Assembly: GCA_963726085.1 (NCBI GenBank)
Contig: CAVSAR010000001.1
Location: 62,001 to 126,000, forward strand
DNA: 64,000 nt
DNA from: ZC4RG30 sp963726085
GTDB lineage: Bacteria; Pseudomonadota; Gammaproteobacteria; Steroidobacterales; Steroidobacteraceae
Direction: 5' to 3'
The position numbers and the translations under genes were made by a program. Positions 18,592 through 29,296 of the stretch are shown here, piece by piece. Positions within the stretch are counted from its first letter, which is position 1, and every line of letters starts with the position of its first letter. The notes beneath the pieces are model-generated. The model was not told the DNA's origin. It saw nothing but the letters and a program-made list of their open reading frames with translations, and ran no database searches.

Positions 18592-18600
18592 TGTGGATAA
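18592..18600 (-). promoter_or_regulatory. Perfect DnaA box between gspC and clpS
   Basis: TTATCCACA on the minus strand matches the strongest DnaA-binding 9-mer. It lies alone between gspC and clpS, with no AT-rich unwinding region or other boxes nearby, so it is not an origin. It could be a chance match or a DnaA-responsive promoter element. Confidence 0.5.
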
Positions 18601-18618
18601 CCCCCTCAAGCAATTGTT

Positions 18619-19023
18619 TTGACTTCACAAAACCATCACATTTTTTCCCAAGACGCTGTCGCTGAGTGGCGACCTGAACGGGCTGCGCGGCCACCGCCGC
18701 CCGACGGTGGCGAGGGAGCCAATGAGGGTCACGCGGGACTGGTGGTGGAGGAGGCCAAGCCGCAGGTACGCCAGCCGCCCCTGTACAACGTGGTGCTGCT
18801 CAATGACGACTACACGCCGATGGAGTTCGTGGTGGACGTGCTGGAGCGGTTCTTCCGGATGGACCGTTCCGCGGCCACTCGGGTGATGCTCGAGGTGCAT
18901 GTGCGCGGCAAGGGCGTCTGCGGGGTATTTACCTACGAGATCGCGGAAACCAAGGTCGCCCAGGTGACCACTTATTCTCGTGACAATCAGCACCCGCTGT
19001 TGTGTACGCTTGAAGAGGCCTGA
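18619..19023 (+). CDS. clpS: ATP-dependent Clp protease adaptor ClpS
   Basis: The conserved adaptor core runs from VRQPPLYNVVLLNDDYTPMEFVVDVLERFF to KGVCGVFTYEIAETKVAQV. It includes the NDDYTPMEFVV motif and the acidic and hydrophobic N-degron pocket residues. ClpS delivers N-end-rule substrates to ClpAP. The N-terminal 45 residues (low-complexity, TTG start at 18619) are longer than usual and have no clear ribosome site; a GTG in front of VEEAKPQVRQ is a reasonable alternative. clpA follows after 21 bases. Confidence 0.93.
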   Translation: MTSQNHHIFSQDAVAEWRPERAARPPPPDGGEGANEGHAGLVVEEAKPQVRQPPLYNVVLLNDDYTPMEFVVDVLERFFRMDRSAATRVMLEVHVRGKGVCGVFTYEIAETKVAQVTTYSRDNQHPLLCTLEEA

Positions 19024-19044
19024 TGGCGAGCGGAGGTCCGTATC

Positions 19045-21327
<2,283 letters not shown>

Positions 21328-21356
21328 GGGCCTAAAGGGCCGCGCAGGACCCATCC

Positions 21357-21377
21357 GGGCCGGCCCTTGGCCGGCCC
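21357..21377. terminator. GC-rich hairpin between clpA and infA
   Basis: GGGCCGGCC-CTT-GGCCGGCCC is a perfect 9-base-pair stem with a 3-base loop, placed 30 bases after the clpA stop and directly against the infA stop. It can act for both converging genes. There is no T-tract, so efficiency is uncertain. Confidence 0.6.
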
Positions 21378-21596
21378 TCAGCGACCGCGATAGACAATGC
21401 GGCCCTTGGTCAGGTCGTAGGGCGTGACTTCCACCGTGACCGCATCGCCGGTGAGGATGCGGATGTAGTTCTTACGCATCTTGCCGGAAATGTGCGCCGT
21501 GACGACGTGGCCGTTTTTCAACTGCACGCGAAACGTGGTGTTCGGCAGGGTCTCGATGACCTCGCCTTCCATCTGAATCGCATCGTCTTTTGCCAT
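21378..21596 (-). CDS. infA: Translation initiation factor IF-1
   Basis: 72 residues of S1/OB fold: MAKDDAIQMEGEVIETLPNT, then FRVQLKNGHVVTAHISGKMRKNYIRIL and ending in TKGRIVYRGR. IF-1 binds the 30S A site during initiation. The open frame extends further upstream, but the ATG at 21596 gives the exact family start. The clpA-infA-aat arrangement is also seen in E. coli. Confidence 0.98.
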   Translation of the reverse strand: MAKDDAIQMEGEVIETLPNTTFRVQLKNGHVVTAHISGKMRKNYIRILTGDAVTVEVTPYDLTKGRIVYRGR

Positions 21597-21652
21597 GGTC
21601 CTTAGTGTCGCCCCCGAAAGGCCGCGAATTCTGCATAAACCTGCGCCGTTAA

Positions 21653-22327
21653 TCAATTAAACCTGTCGGCCGGCCGGTTGAGCCATTCCAGGAACTGCGC
21701 GCGCGGCATCGGGCGGCTGCCGAGGCTGCGCAGGTGGGGGGTAGGCATCTGGCAATCGATCAGGCCAATGCCGCGCTCCGGAGCCGTCTGCGCCAGCCAC
21801 GCCAGCGCGGCCTTGGAGGCATTGCTCTGGCGGCTGAACATGGATTCCCCGCAGAACACAGTGGCGGTACGCACGCCATACAGTCCGCCGACCAGGCTGT
21901 CACCGGACCAGACCTCGATGCTGTGCGCCACGCCCAGCAGGTGCAGCGCGCAGTAGGCGGACTGCATTTCCGATGTGATCCAGGTGCCGGACAGCCCGGC
22001 ACGAGGCTCGGCGCAGGCACTTACCACCTGCGCGAATGCCTGGTCGTCGGTAATCCGGAAGGGATTGCGACGCAGCTGGCGCTGCAGGCGGCGCGAAAGG
22101 TGCATTTCCTGCGGAAACAGCACTTCCCGCGGGTCCGGTGACCACCACAGCACCGGTTGTCCTGGTGAGTACCAGGGGAAAATGCCGCGCCGGTAGGCTT
22201 CCACCAGGCGCTGCGCCGACAGGTCGCCACCCCCGGCCAGCAGCCCAGCAGGGTCATCCAGGGCTTCCGACACGTCAGGGAAGGCCGACGGGGCGTCGCC
22301 TGCGGCCAGCCAGCGGATGCGCTTCAT
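21653..22327 (-). CDS. aat: Leucyl/phenylalanyl-tRNA-protein transferase
   Basis: 224 residues. FPDVSEALDDPAGLLAGGGDLS, RRGIFPWYSPGQPVLWWSPDPR and ESMFSRQSNASKAAL are the family signatures. Aat adds Leu or Phe to proteins with N-terminal Arg or Lys, creating the degron read by ClpS-ClpA encoded just upstream. It starts with a 4-base overlap with the COG3146 gene, so they are probably cotranscribed. Confidence 0.97.
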   Translation of the reverse strand: MKRIRWLAAGDAPSAFPDVSEALDDPAGLLAGGGDLSAQRLVEAYRRGIFPWYSPGQPVLWWSPDPREVLFPQEMHLSRRLQRQLRRNPFRITDDQAFAQVVSACAEPRAGLSGTWITSEMQSAYCALHLLGVAHSIEVWSGDSLVGGLYGVRTATVFCGESMFSRQSNASKAALAWLAQTAPERGIGLIDCQMPTPHLRSLGSRPMPRAQFLEWLNRPADRFN

Positions 22328-23472
22328 GGGGTGGGAGTGGCACCGGGTTGTCGGTAGGGCGAATGCTCCTGGATCTGGTCGGCATAGGCATCCACGGAGG
22401 CGCCTTCGCGCGCCAGGAAGTCGCCGATGGCCTCGCGAAACCGCGGGTCAGCGATGTAGTGGGCCGACCAGGTGGCCGCCGGGGTAAAGCCGCGCATGAC
22501 CTTGTGTTCGCCCTGGGTTCCCGGCTCGAACCGCTGCAGCCGGTGCTCGATGCAAAACTCGATTCCCTGGTGGTAGCAGGCTTCGAAATGCAGGCTGTGG
22601 AAGTCATCAAGCGCGCCCCAGTACCGGCCGAACAACGCCGTTGGCGACCACAGGAACACCGCGGCTGCCACCGCGCGACCTTGCTGCCGGGCCAGCTTCA
22701 CCATCAACGCATCTCCCAGGCACGCCGCCAGCTCGGTGAAGAACGCCAGGTTCAGGTACGGCTCGTGTCCGTGATGGATGAACGTGCGCGCGTGCACGTG
22801 GTGCACAAAGTGCAGCAGCTCGGGGGTCAGCTGCCTGCCGGACAAGGTCTCGAAGGTAATTCCGGCTTCCTCGCAGCGGCGGCGTTCGCGCCGGATCTTC
22901 TTGCGCTTCTCGGACCTGAGCGTGTCCAGGAATGCGTCGAATGATGCATAGCCGGGGTTGCGCCAATGGAACTGCACGTCGTGGCGCAGCAGCCAGCCTT
23001 GCTCCTGGTACGCCTGGTGTTCCTCGGCGCCGATGAACAGTGCATGGGCGGACGAAATCGATTCACGCGCACACAGCCGCTGAAGTTCCTGGATCAGTAC
23101 CCGTTGCAGCTCGCGCCGACCCGCTGTGTGCAGCAGGCGCGGGTTATTGATGGGCGAGAACGGGACTGCGCACAGCAGCTTGGGGTAGTACGCCAGCCCG
23201 TGCCGCTCGTAGGCCTGCGCCCAGCCGAAATCAAACACGAATTCGCCCCACGAGTGCGTCTTGCGATACAGCGGCGCGGCGGCGACCAGGCGACCGTGCT
23301 CGTAGGCCACCAGGTGTGCCGGGATCCACCCGGTGCGCCGGCCGACACATCCGGCATGCTCCAGTGCGGCGAGGAACTCATGGCGCAGGAACGGGCAGTC
23401 CGTTCCTTCAAGTGCATTCCAGTCGGCGGCCGCGACCGAGTCGATCGAGTGCAGTTCGCGCAGTTCAGTCAT
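22324..23472 (-). CDS. COG3146/DUF482 GNAT-fold acyltransferase-like protein
   Basis: 382 residues. DWNALEGTDCPFLRHEFLAALE, PLYRKTHSWGEFVFDFGWAQAYERHGL, and the C-terminal FEACYHQGIEFCIEHRLQRFEPGTQGEHKVMRGF identify the COG3146 family, a double GNAT fold related to FemAB peptidyltransferases. Members are annotated as peptidoglycan-related or N-acyltransferases, but the reaction is not firmly known. The family commonly sits next to aat, as here. Full length, clean frame. Confidence 0.88.
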   Translation of the reverse strand: MTELRELHSIDSVAAADWNALEGTDCPFLRHEFLAALEHAGCVGRRTGWIPAHLVAYEHGRLVAAAPLYRKTHSWGEFVFDFGWAQAYERHGLAYYPKLLCAVPFSPINNPRLLHTAGRRELQRVLIQELQRLCARESISSAHALFIGAEEHQAYQEQGWLLRHDVQFHWRNPGYASFDAFLDTLRSEKRKKIRRERRRCEEAGITFETLSGRQLTPELLHFVHHVHARTFIHHGHEPYLNLAFFTELAACLGDALMVKLARQQGRAVAAAVFLWSPTALFGRYWGALDDFHSLHFEACYHQGIEFCIEHRLQRFEPGTQGEHKVMRGFTPAATWSAHYIADPRFREAIGDFLAREGASVDAYADQIQEHSPYRQPGATPTP

Positions 23473-23509
23473 CCTTGCGCCCTACAGATGCCGTGCGTGG
23501 TTTGCGTTG

Positions 23510-24475
23510 TCAGTGCCCGCTGTCCACAGACTCAAGATAGCGATCGGCATCCAGCGCTGCCATGCAGCCGGATCCGGCCGAGGTGATGGCCTGGCGGTAT
23601 ACCGAGTCGGCCACATCGCCGGCGGCGAAGACCCCGGCGATGCTGGTGGCCGTGGCATTGCCAGCGCTGCCGCCCTGCACCTGCAGATAGCCGCCCTTCA
23701 TGGCCAGCTGTTCCACGAACAGGCTGGTGTTGGGCGTATGCCCGATGGCAACGAACACGCCCGTCAGTGCCAGCGTATCGGTGGTGGGCTTGCCATGGGT
23801 GGAGCGGATCCGCAGTCCTGTGACGCCACTGTCGTCGCCCAGGATTTCGTCCACCTCGTGATTCCAGCGGATGGTCACCTTGCCCTCGGCCACGCGCGCC
23901 AGCAGGCGATCCTGGAGGATTTTCTCGCTGCGCAGGCGGTCGCGCCGGTGCACCAGCGTGACGTGCGCGGCAATATTGGACAGGTACAGTGCCTCCTCCA
24001 CGGCGGTGTTGCCGCCGCCGATCACCGCAACGCGCTGCTTGCGAAAGAAGAACCCATCGCAGGTCGCGCAGGCGGAGACGCCCTTGCCTTTGAATGCTTC
24101 CTCTGACGGCAGTCCTAGGTACTTGGCCGCCGCGCCGGTGGCGATGATCAGCGAGTCGCAGGTATAGCTGCCCGAATCGCCTTCGAGAAGAAAGGGGCGC
24201 TGCGTCAGGCGCACGGTGTGGATCTGGTCGTTCACCAGGCGCGTATGGAATCGTTCGGCATGCTTTTGCATGCGTTCCATGAGGGCAGGGCCCTGCAGGC
24301 CTTCCACGTCGCCTGGCCAGTTGTCCACATCAGTGGTGGTCATCAGCTGCCCACCCTGTTCGAGGCCGGTGACAAGCAAGGGTGAGCGATTGGCGCGCGC
24401 GGCATACACTGCGGCACTGTAACCGGCAGGGCCGGAGCCCAGGATGATCAGACGGCTGTGGGTAATCTCGGTCAT
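23510..24475 (-). CDS. trxB: Thioredoxin reductase
   Basis: 321 residues. FAD fold LIILGSGPAGYSAAVYAARAN, redox-active CATCDGFFFRKQ, NADPH fold VAVIGGGNTAVEEALYLS, and the FAD end GVFAAGDVADSVYRQAITSAGSG. It reduces thioredoxin with NADPH in the cytoplasm. Start at ATG 24475; the upstream open frame enters the promoter palindrome. It is divergent from ftsK, an order also seen in E. coli and xanthomonads. Confidence 0.97.
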   Translation of the reverse strand: MTEITHSRLIILGSGPAGYSAAVYAARANRSPLLVTGLEQGGQLMTTTDVDNWPGDVEGLQGPALMERMQKHAERFHTRLVNDQIHTVRLTQRPFLLEGDSGSYTCDSLIIATGAAAKYLGLPSEEAFKGKGVSACATCDGFFFRKQRVAVIGGGNTAVEEALYLSNIAAHVTLVHRRDRLRSEKILQDRLLARVAEGKVTIRWNHEVDEILGDDSGVTGLRIRSTHGKPTTDTLALTGVFVAIGHTPNTSLFVEQLAMKGGYLQVQGGSAGNATATSIAGVFAAGDVADSVYRQAITSAGSGCMAALDADRYLESVDSGH

Positions 24476-24503
24476 GTATAATTTTCCCGCGGAGCGATAT
24501 GTG

Positions 24504-24532
24504 GTCGGCACATATACATATATTGTGCCGAC
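24504..24532. promoter_or_regulatory. Palindrome between trxB and ftsK
   Basis: A perfect 9-base inverted repeat, GTCGGCACA / TGTGCCGAC, brackets an 11-base spacer made only of A, T and one C. It lies 28 bases before trxB and 61 before ftsK. The layout suits a dimeric regulator binding over promoter elements for both genes. I do not recognise the regulator. Confidence 0.6.
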
Positions 24533-24592
24533 ACGCGCCGGTGCCTGCAGCGCGTATTACACCCGGGAACGCTTGCAAGAGACCTCTAAGGC

Positions 24593-26923
24593 TTGAGTCA
24601 GACATCATCCCTGTCCGGCGGTGCCCGCTTTACCCAGGCGGTGCGCAAGGCCTTGCGCGAGAGCGCCGCGATCCTGCTGGCGGTGCTGGCGCTGGTGCTG
24701 CTAGCTGCCTTGTTCAGCTTTCATGCCGATGACCCGGGCTTCTCCTTTTCCGGCAGCGGCGATCCGGTGCAAAACCGGATCGGCCCGCTGGGCGCGTGGC
24801 TGGCGGACTTCCTGCTTTATCTGTTTGGCCGGCCCGCGTACCTGTTCCCCGTCGTGTTGCTGGTGGCGGCGTGGCTGACCTTCCGCAACCGCCTTGAGGC
24901 GATGAAGCCCACGACACGGACCAATGTTGCCGTGCGTGTGGCCGGATTCGTGCTGCTGCTTGCGGCCAGCTGCGGCCTGGCGACCCTGCACTGGAATCCT
25001 GGCGTCCTGCGCGAGTCGGCCGGCGGCGTGCTGGGCCAGGTAGTGGGCAATGGCCTGGCTGGGGCATTGCGGCCACTGGGCGCCACGCTGCTGCTGCTGG
25101 CCGGATGGATGGCAGGGGCAGCAATCGCGTTCCATGTCTCCTGGCTGGCGGTGATGGATGCGATCGGCAGGGGCTTCTGGTTGGCCCTGGGCTGGATCCG
25201 CGAGCGCGTGTCGACGCGTCGCGAAGTCGCCGACGGCAAGGAGCGCAAGCGCGTCCGTGGCGACAGCGTGCGCCAGGAACAGCAGAAGAAGACCGGCGTT
25301 CGCGTGGCCCCGGTGATCGAACAGCCGGCCGCGCCTGTGGAAAAGAGTTCCCGGGTTGAGAAGGAGCGCCAGGTTCCCCTGTTTGATGCGCCCAAGTCCG
25401 GTGAGTTGCCGCCCCTGAACCTGCTGGATGATCCACCGGATCGTGTGGCCACCTATTCGGACGAGGCCCTTGAGGCCATGTCGCGGCTGGTGGAAATAAA
25501 GCTCAAGGATTTCGGCGTCGAGGTCGAGGTGGTGGCCGTGCATCCGGGCCCGGTGGTGACGCGGTTCGAGATGCGGCCCGCCCCCGGGGTCAAGGTCAGC
25601 CAGATATCGGGGCTGGCCAAGGATCTGGCGCGCGCCCTGTCGGCCATCAGCGTGCGCATCGTCGAGGTAATCCCGGGCAAGTCGGTCATGGGCCTGGAGA
25701 TTCCCAACGAGAAGCGCGACATGGTCACGCTCGGGGAGATCATCAAGTCGCGCTCCTACGAGGAGGTCGCCTCGCCGCTGACGCTGGCCCTGGGCAAGGA
25801 CATTTCCGGCAATTCGGTGGTGGCGGACCTGGCGCGCATGCCGCACCTGTTGATCGCGGGCACTACCGGCTCGGGCAAGTCGGTGGGCATCAACGCGATG
25901 GTGCTGTCGCTGCTTTACAAGAGCACGGCCGAGCACGTACGCCTGATCATGATCGATCCGAAGATGCTCGAGCTGTCGGTGTACGAGGGCATCCCGCATC
26001 TGCTGGCGCCGGTGGTCACCGACATGAAGCACGCGGCCAACGCACTGCGCTGGTCGGTGGCGGAGATGGACCGACGCTATGCGTTGATGTCGGCACTGGG
26101 CGTGCGCAACATCGCCGGCTACAACCGTAAGGTCAAGGACGCCATTGACCAGGGCAAGCCCATCAAGGACCCGGTGATGATGCAGCGCGCATCCGTCGAC
26201 CCGTCCTTTGACCAACGCACGATTCCGGACCTGGGGCCGCTGCCGTACATCGTGGTCATCATCGACGAGCTCGCCGACCTGATGATGATTGTCGGCAAGA
26301 AGGTCGAGGAGTTGATCGCCCGGCTGGCGCAGAAGGCCCGCGCCTCCGGCATCCACCTGATCCTGGCGACACAGCGTCCCTCGGTGGATGTCATCACCGG
26401 CCTGATCAAGGCAAACATTCCCACGCGCATCGCATTCCAGGTGTCGGCCAAGGTCGATTCACGCACGATTCTTGACCAGAGCGGGGCGGAGTCCCTGTTG
26501 GGGCACGGCGACATGCTGTACCTGCCGCCGGGCACGTCGGTACCGACGCGCGTGCACGGCGCATTCGTGTCTGATGAAGAAGTGCACCGCGTGGTGGATG
26601 CACTCAAGAAGTCCGGCGCGCCGGATTACGTGGACGAGGTTCTGACCGGTCCGGCCTATGCGCTTGCCGGCATCAGCGGCGAGGATGAGGCCGTGGCCAT
26701 CCTGGGTGGCGAGGCGGAGCAGGACGCGCTGTATGACGAGGCGGTAAAGATTGTGGTGCAGGAGCGCAAGCCGTCCATTTCATATGTCCAGCGGCGCCTG
26801 AAGATCGGGTACAACCGCGCCGCGCGCCTGCTCGAGGCAATGGAGGCGGCGGGCGTGGTCGGGCAGTTGCAGACCAATGGCTCGCGCGAGGTGCTGGCAC
26901 CCTCGCCAGGTGGCGATGAATAG
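24593..26923 (+). CDS. ftsK: DNA translocase FtsK
   Basis: 776 residues. Four N-terminal membrane helices (about 25-190) anchor it at the septum; a short charged linker follows. The motor has Walker A GTTGSGKSVGINAM and Walker B IVVIIDELADLMM. The C-terminal gamma winged helix (ISYVQRRLKIGYNRAARLLEAMEA) reads KOPS and activates XerCD. The linker is much shorter than in E. coli. The start is TTG 24593 with weak ribosome site; no better start lies between it and the first helix. Confidence 0.96.
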   Translation: MSQTSSLSGGARFTQAVRKALRESAAILLAVLALVLLAALFSFHADDPGFSFSGSGDPVQNRIGPLGAWLADFLLYLFGRPAYLFPVVLLVAAWLTFRNRLEAMKPTTRTNVAVRVAGFVLLLAASCGLATLHWNPGVLRESAGGVLGQVVGNGLAGALRPLGATLLLLAGWMAGAAIAFHVSWLAVMDAIGRGFWLALGWIRERVSTRREVADGKERKRVRGDSVRQEQQKKTGVRVAPVIEQPAAPVEKSSRVEKERQVPLFDAPKSGELPPLNLLDDPPDRVATYSDEALEAMSRLVEIKLKDFGVEVEVVAVHPGPVVTRFEMRPAPGVKVSQISGLAKDLARALSAISVRIVEVIPGKSVMGLEIPNEKRDMVTLGEIIKSRSYEEVASPLTLALGKDISGNSVVADLARMPHLLIAGTTGSGKSVGINAMVLSLLYKSTAEHVRLIMIDPKMLELSVYEGIPHLLAPVVTDMKHAANALRWSVAEMDRRYALMSALGVRNIAGYNRKVKDAIDQGKPIKDPVMMQRASVDPSFDQRTIPDLGPLPYIVVIIDELADLMMIVGKKVEELIARLAQKARASGIHLILATQRPSVDVITGLIKANIPTRIAFQVSAKVDSRTILDQSGAESLLGHGDMLYLPPGTSVPTRVHGAFVSDEEVHRVVDALKKSGAPDYVDEVLTGPAYALAGISGEDEAVAILGGEAEQDALYDEAVKIVVQERKPSISYVQRRLKIGYNRAARLLEAMEAAGVVGQLQTNGSREVLAPSPGGDE

Positions 26924-27584
26924 GCGGCATCGCCGACTGATCGCGCCGGTGCTGTTGCTGGCGATGCTAGTAACCGGCGCCGCGCACACCGGCTTTGCCG
27001 CTGTGCCGGCGGTGACCCCGCTGGACCGCTACCTTGATGGCCTCAACACCTGGTCGGCGCAGTTCCAGCAGACCGTCAACGATGCGCACGGGCGCAGGGT
27101 GGGCGAGGGCAGCGGCCGGTTCCTGGTGGTTCGCCCCGGGCGCTTTCGCTGGGAGTCAGCCCCAGCCGGCGCCAGCGGTGCGGCGCAACTGCTGGTCGCG
27201 GACGGTCGCAACCTGTGGTTCTACGATCGCGATCTGGAGCAGGCCACGGTCAAGCCACTGCAGCAGGCCATGCCGCAATCCCCCGCCATGCTGCTGGCCG
27301 GTGGCGCGGGCCTCAACGAAGCGTTCGACGTGCGCGCCGAAGGCCGTCATGACGACCTGGACTGGGTGATTGTATTGCCCAAGGACAAGGGGTCGGATTT
27401 CCGCCAAGCCCGGTTCGGCTTTCGCGACCGCGAGCTGGTGCGCCTGGAAATCGTCGACAAGCTGGGGCAGCGCTCCAACCTGCAGTTTACCAACGTGCAG
27501 CGCAATCTGGCCGTGGATCCCGCCGAGGTCAGGTTCGAGCCGCCTGCTGGCACAGACGTGATCGGCAAGCCACTGCCGCCGTGA
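26916..27584 (+). CDS. lolA: Outer-membrane lipoprotein carrier protein LolA
   Basis: About 222 residues with a signal peptide (LIAPVLLLAMLVTGAAHTGFA). LDGLNTWSAQFQQTV, GSGRFLVVRPGRFRWE and NLWFYDRDLEQATVKPL are LolA core motifs. LolA ferries lipoproteins through the periplasm from LolCDE to LolB. ATG 26916 has an AGGTGG ribosome site and overlaps the ftsK stop by 8 bases, giving the widely conserved ftsK-lolA-rarA order. Confidence 0.95.
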   Translation: MNRRHRRLIAPVLLLAMLVTGAAHTGFAAVPAVTPLDRYLDGLNTWSAQFQQTVNDAHGRRVGEGSGRFLVVRPGRFRWESAPAGASGAAQLLVADGRNLWFYDRDLEQATVKPLQQAMPQSPAMLLAGGAGLNEAFDVRAEGRHDDLDWVIVLPKDKGSDFRQARFGFRDRELVRLEIVDKLGQRSNLQFTNVQRNLAVDPAEVRFEPPAGTDVIGKPLPP

Positions 27585-27985
27585 GTCCCATGTTGCGATC
27601 CGGCCTGCAGTATCCACGCCTGTGGGTCTGCCTGGGGCTTGTCATTGCCGCGTTTATCACCGTGAGCTGCCTCATGCCGGCGCGCGACGTGCCGGATATC
27701 GGTGTCTCGGACAAGATCGAACACGGGTTTGCCTACGCCGTGCTGGCGTTCTGGTTCGTCAGCATTCTGCAGCGACGCCGGTGGCTGCCGCTGCTGCTGG
27801 CACTGGCGGCATTCGGGGGTGTCATCGAGCTTGCACAAGGCGCGATGCACTGGGGGCGCCATGCCGAATGGGCGGACCTGCTGGCCGATGTGGTGGGCAG
27901 CGCCATCGGCATCCTGCTGGCTGCGACCCCCTTGGCGCGTTGGCCGGGCCGCGTGGAGGCGATAGTTGCCAGGATCCTGGCGTGA
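27581..27985 (+). CDS. VanZ-like membrane protein
   Basis: 134 residues with three to four membrane helices (LWVCLGLVIAAFITVSCL, FAYAVLAFWFVSIL, WLPLLLALAAFGGVIELAQ, VVGSAIGILLAAT). The conserved VanZ features DKIEHGFAYAVLA and ELAQGAMHWGRHAEWADLLADVVG are clear. VanZ-family proteins are linked to glycopeptide tolerance in Gram-positives, but their role in proteobacteria is unknown. GTG 27581 overlaps the lolA stop; ATG 27590 is an alternative. Its stop overlaps the rarA start. Confidence 0.85.
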   Translation: MSPMLRSGLQYPRLWVCLGLVIAAFITVSCLMPARDVPDIGVSDKIEHGFAYAVLAFWFVSILQRRRWLPLLLALAAFGGVIELAQGAMHWGRHAEWADLLADVVGSAIGILLAATPLARWPGRVEAIVARILA

Positions 27986-29268
27986 ACGGGTTGCTGCGAC
28001 CGCTGGCCGACCGCATGCGGCCCAGAACCATCGACGAGTTTGCCGGGCAGGCGCACCTGGTGGGCCTGGGCAAGGCCCTGCGGGTTGCACTGGACCGCGG
28101 GCAAGCCCATTCAATGATCCTGTGGGGCCCTCCCGGAACCGGTAAGACCACCCTGGCGCGGATCATTGCCTCGACCATGGACGCGGAATTCATCGCGCTG
28201 TCGGCGGTGACCTCCGGGGTCAAGGAAATCCGCGCGGCAGTTGAAGCCGCGCGTGCCGCCCGTGAGCGCGGCCGCGCCACGATCTTGTTCCTGGACGAAG
28301 TGCATCGGTTCAACAAGGCCCAGCAGGACCTGTTTCTGCCGTTCGTCGAGGACGGCACCATCGTGTTCATCGGGGCGACCACCGAAAACCCGTCGTTTGA
28401 AGTCATCGGTGCATTGTTGTCGCGCGCGCGCGTGTATGTCCTCAAGGCACTGGGCCCGGCCGATATCGAAACGCTGTTGCGCCGCGCGCTGTCCGACGCG
28501 CAGCGCGGGCTGGGTGCCCGGCACCTGAGCATCGATGAGGATGCGCTGCGGGCGCTGGCGTCAGGGGCCGACGGGGACGCGCGGCGCGCGTTGTCACTGC
28601 TGGAGACCGTCGCGGACCTTGCCGAGGGTGGCGTGATTTCCGCCACCCACATCGCGGAGTTGGCAGCCGGAACACGGGCCCGCTTCGATAAGGGCGGCGA
28701 CCAGTTCTACGACCAGATCTCCGCCCTGCACAAGGCCGTGCGCGGCAGTGATCCGGACGCGGCGCTGTACTGGCTGGCACGCATGCTCGAGGGCGGCTGC
28801 GATCCTGCCTACCTGGCGCGGCGCATCACGCGCATGTCCGTTGAGGATATCGGTCTGGCCGATCCGCGTGCCCTGCCCATGGCGCTGGAAGCCTGGGAGG
28901 CATTCGAGCGCATGGGATCGCCGGAAGGAGAGCTGGCGCTGGCGCAATGCGTGGTGTTCCTGGCCGTGGCCGCCAAGAGCAACGCCGTCTACACCGCGTT
29001 CGATGCAGCGCGCGCGGATGTGGCGCAGTTCGGGTCGCTGGAAGTGCCCGCCAGGTTTCGCAACGCGCCAACGCGCCTGATGCGCGAACTGGGCCATGGC
29101 GCCGGCTATCGCTACGCACATGACGAACCGGGCGCACACGCTGCCGGCGAACGCTACTTCCCGGACGATATGCCCGATCGACGCTATTATCAGCCGGTGG
29201 ATCGGGGCTTTGAGATCCGCATCGCCGAGGCCATGGCGCGCCGCAAGCAGCGCGATCCCAAGCCGTAG
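27982..29268 (+). CDS. rarA: Replication-associated recombination protein RarA (MgsA)
   Basis: 428 residues of clamp-loader-like AAA ATPase. RPRTIDEFAGQAHLVGLGK, Walker A GPPGTGKTTLARIIA, Walker B ILFLDEVHRFNKAQQD and sensor GATTENPSFEV are present. The C-terminal tetramerisation region is seen in RITRMSVEDIGLADPRAL. RarA acts at stalled forks. The GTG at 27982 overlaps the previous stop and puts the first family residues (LRPLADRMRP) at the start; a longer upstream frame is only read-through over the VanZ gene. Confidence 0.95.
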   Translation: MNGLLRPLADRMRPRTIDEFAGQAHLVGLGKALRVALDRGQAHSMILWGPPGTGKTTLARIIASTMDAEFIALSAVTSGVKEIRAAVEAARAARERGRATILFLDEVHRFNKAQQDLFLPFVEDGTIVFIGATTENPSFEVIGALLSRARVYVLKALGPADIETLLRRALSDAQRGLGARHLSIDEDALRALASGADGDARRALSLLETVADLAEGGVISATHIAELAAGTRARFDKGGDQFYDQISALHKAVRGSDPDAALYWLARMLEGGCDPAYLARRITRMSVEDIGLADPRALPMALEAWEAFERMGSPEGELALAQCVVFLAVAAKSNAVYTAFDAARADVAQFGSLEVPARFRNAPTRLMRELGHGAGYRYAHDEPGAHAAGERYFPDDMPDRRYYQPVDRGFEIRIAEAMARRKQRDPKP

Positions 29269-29296
29269 CCTCGGGTCAGCTGGTAGCATTTGCACC

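Noticed and set aside
24701..26356. 551-residue open frame on the minus strand
   Set aside because: Antisense shadow of ftsK; His/Gln/Arg-rich composition typical of such frames.
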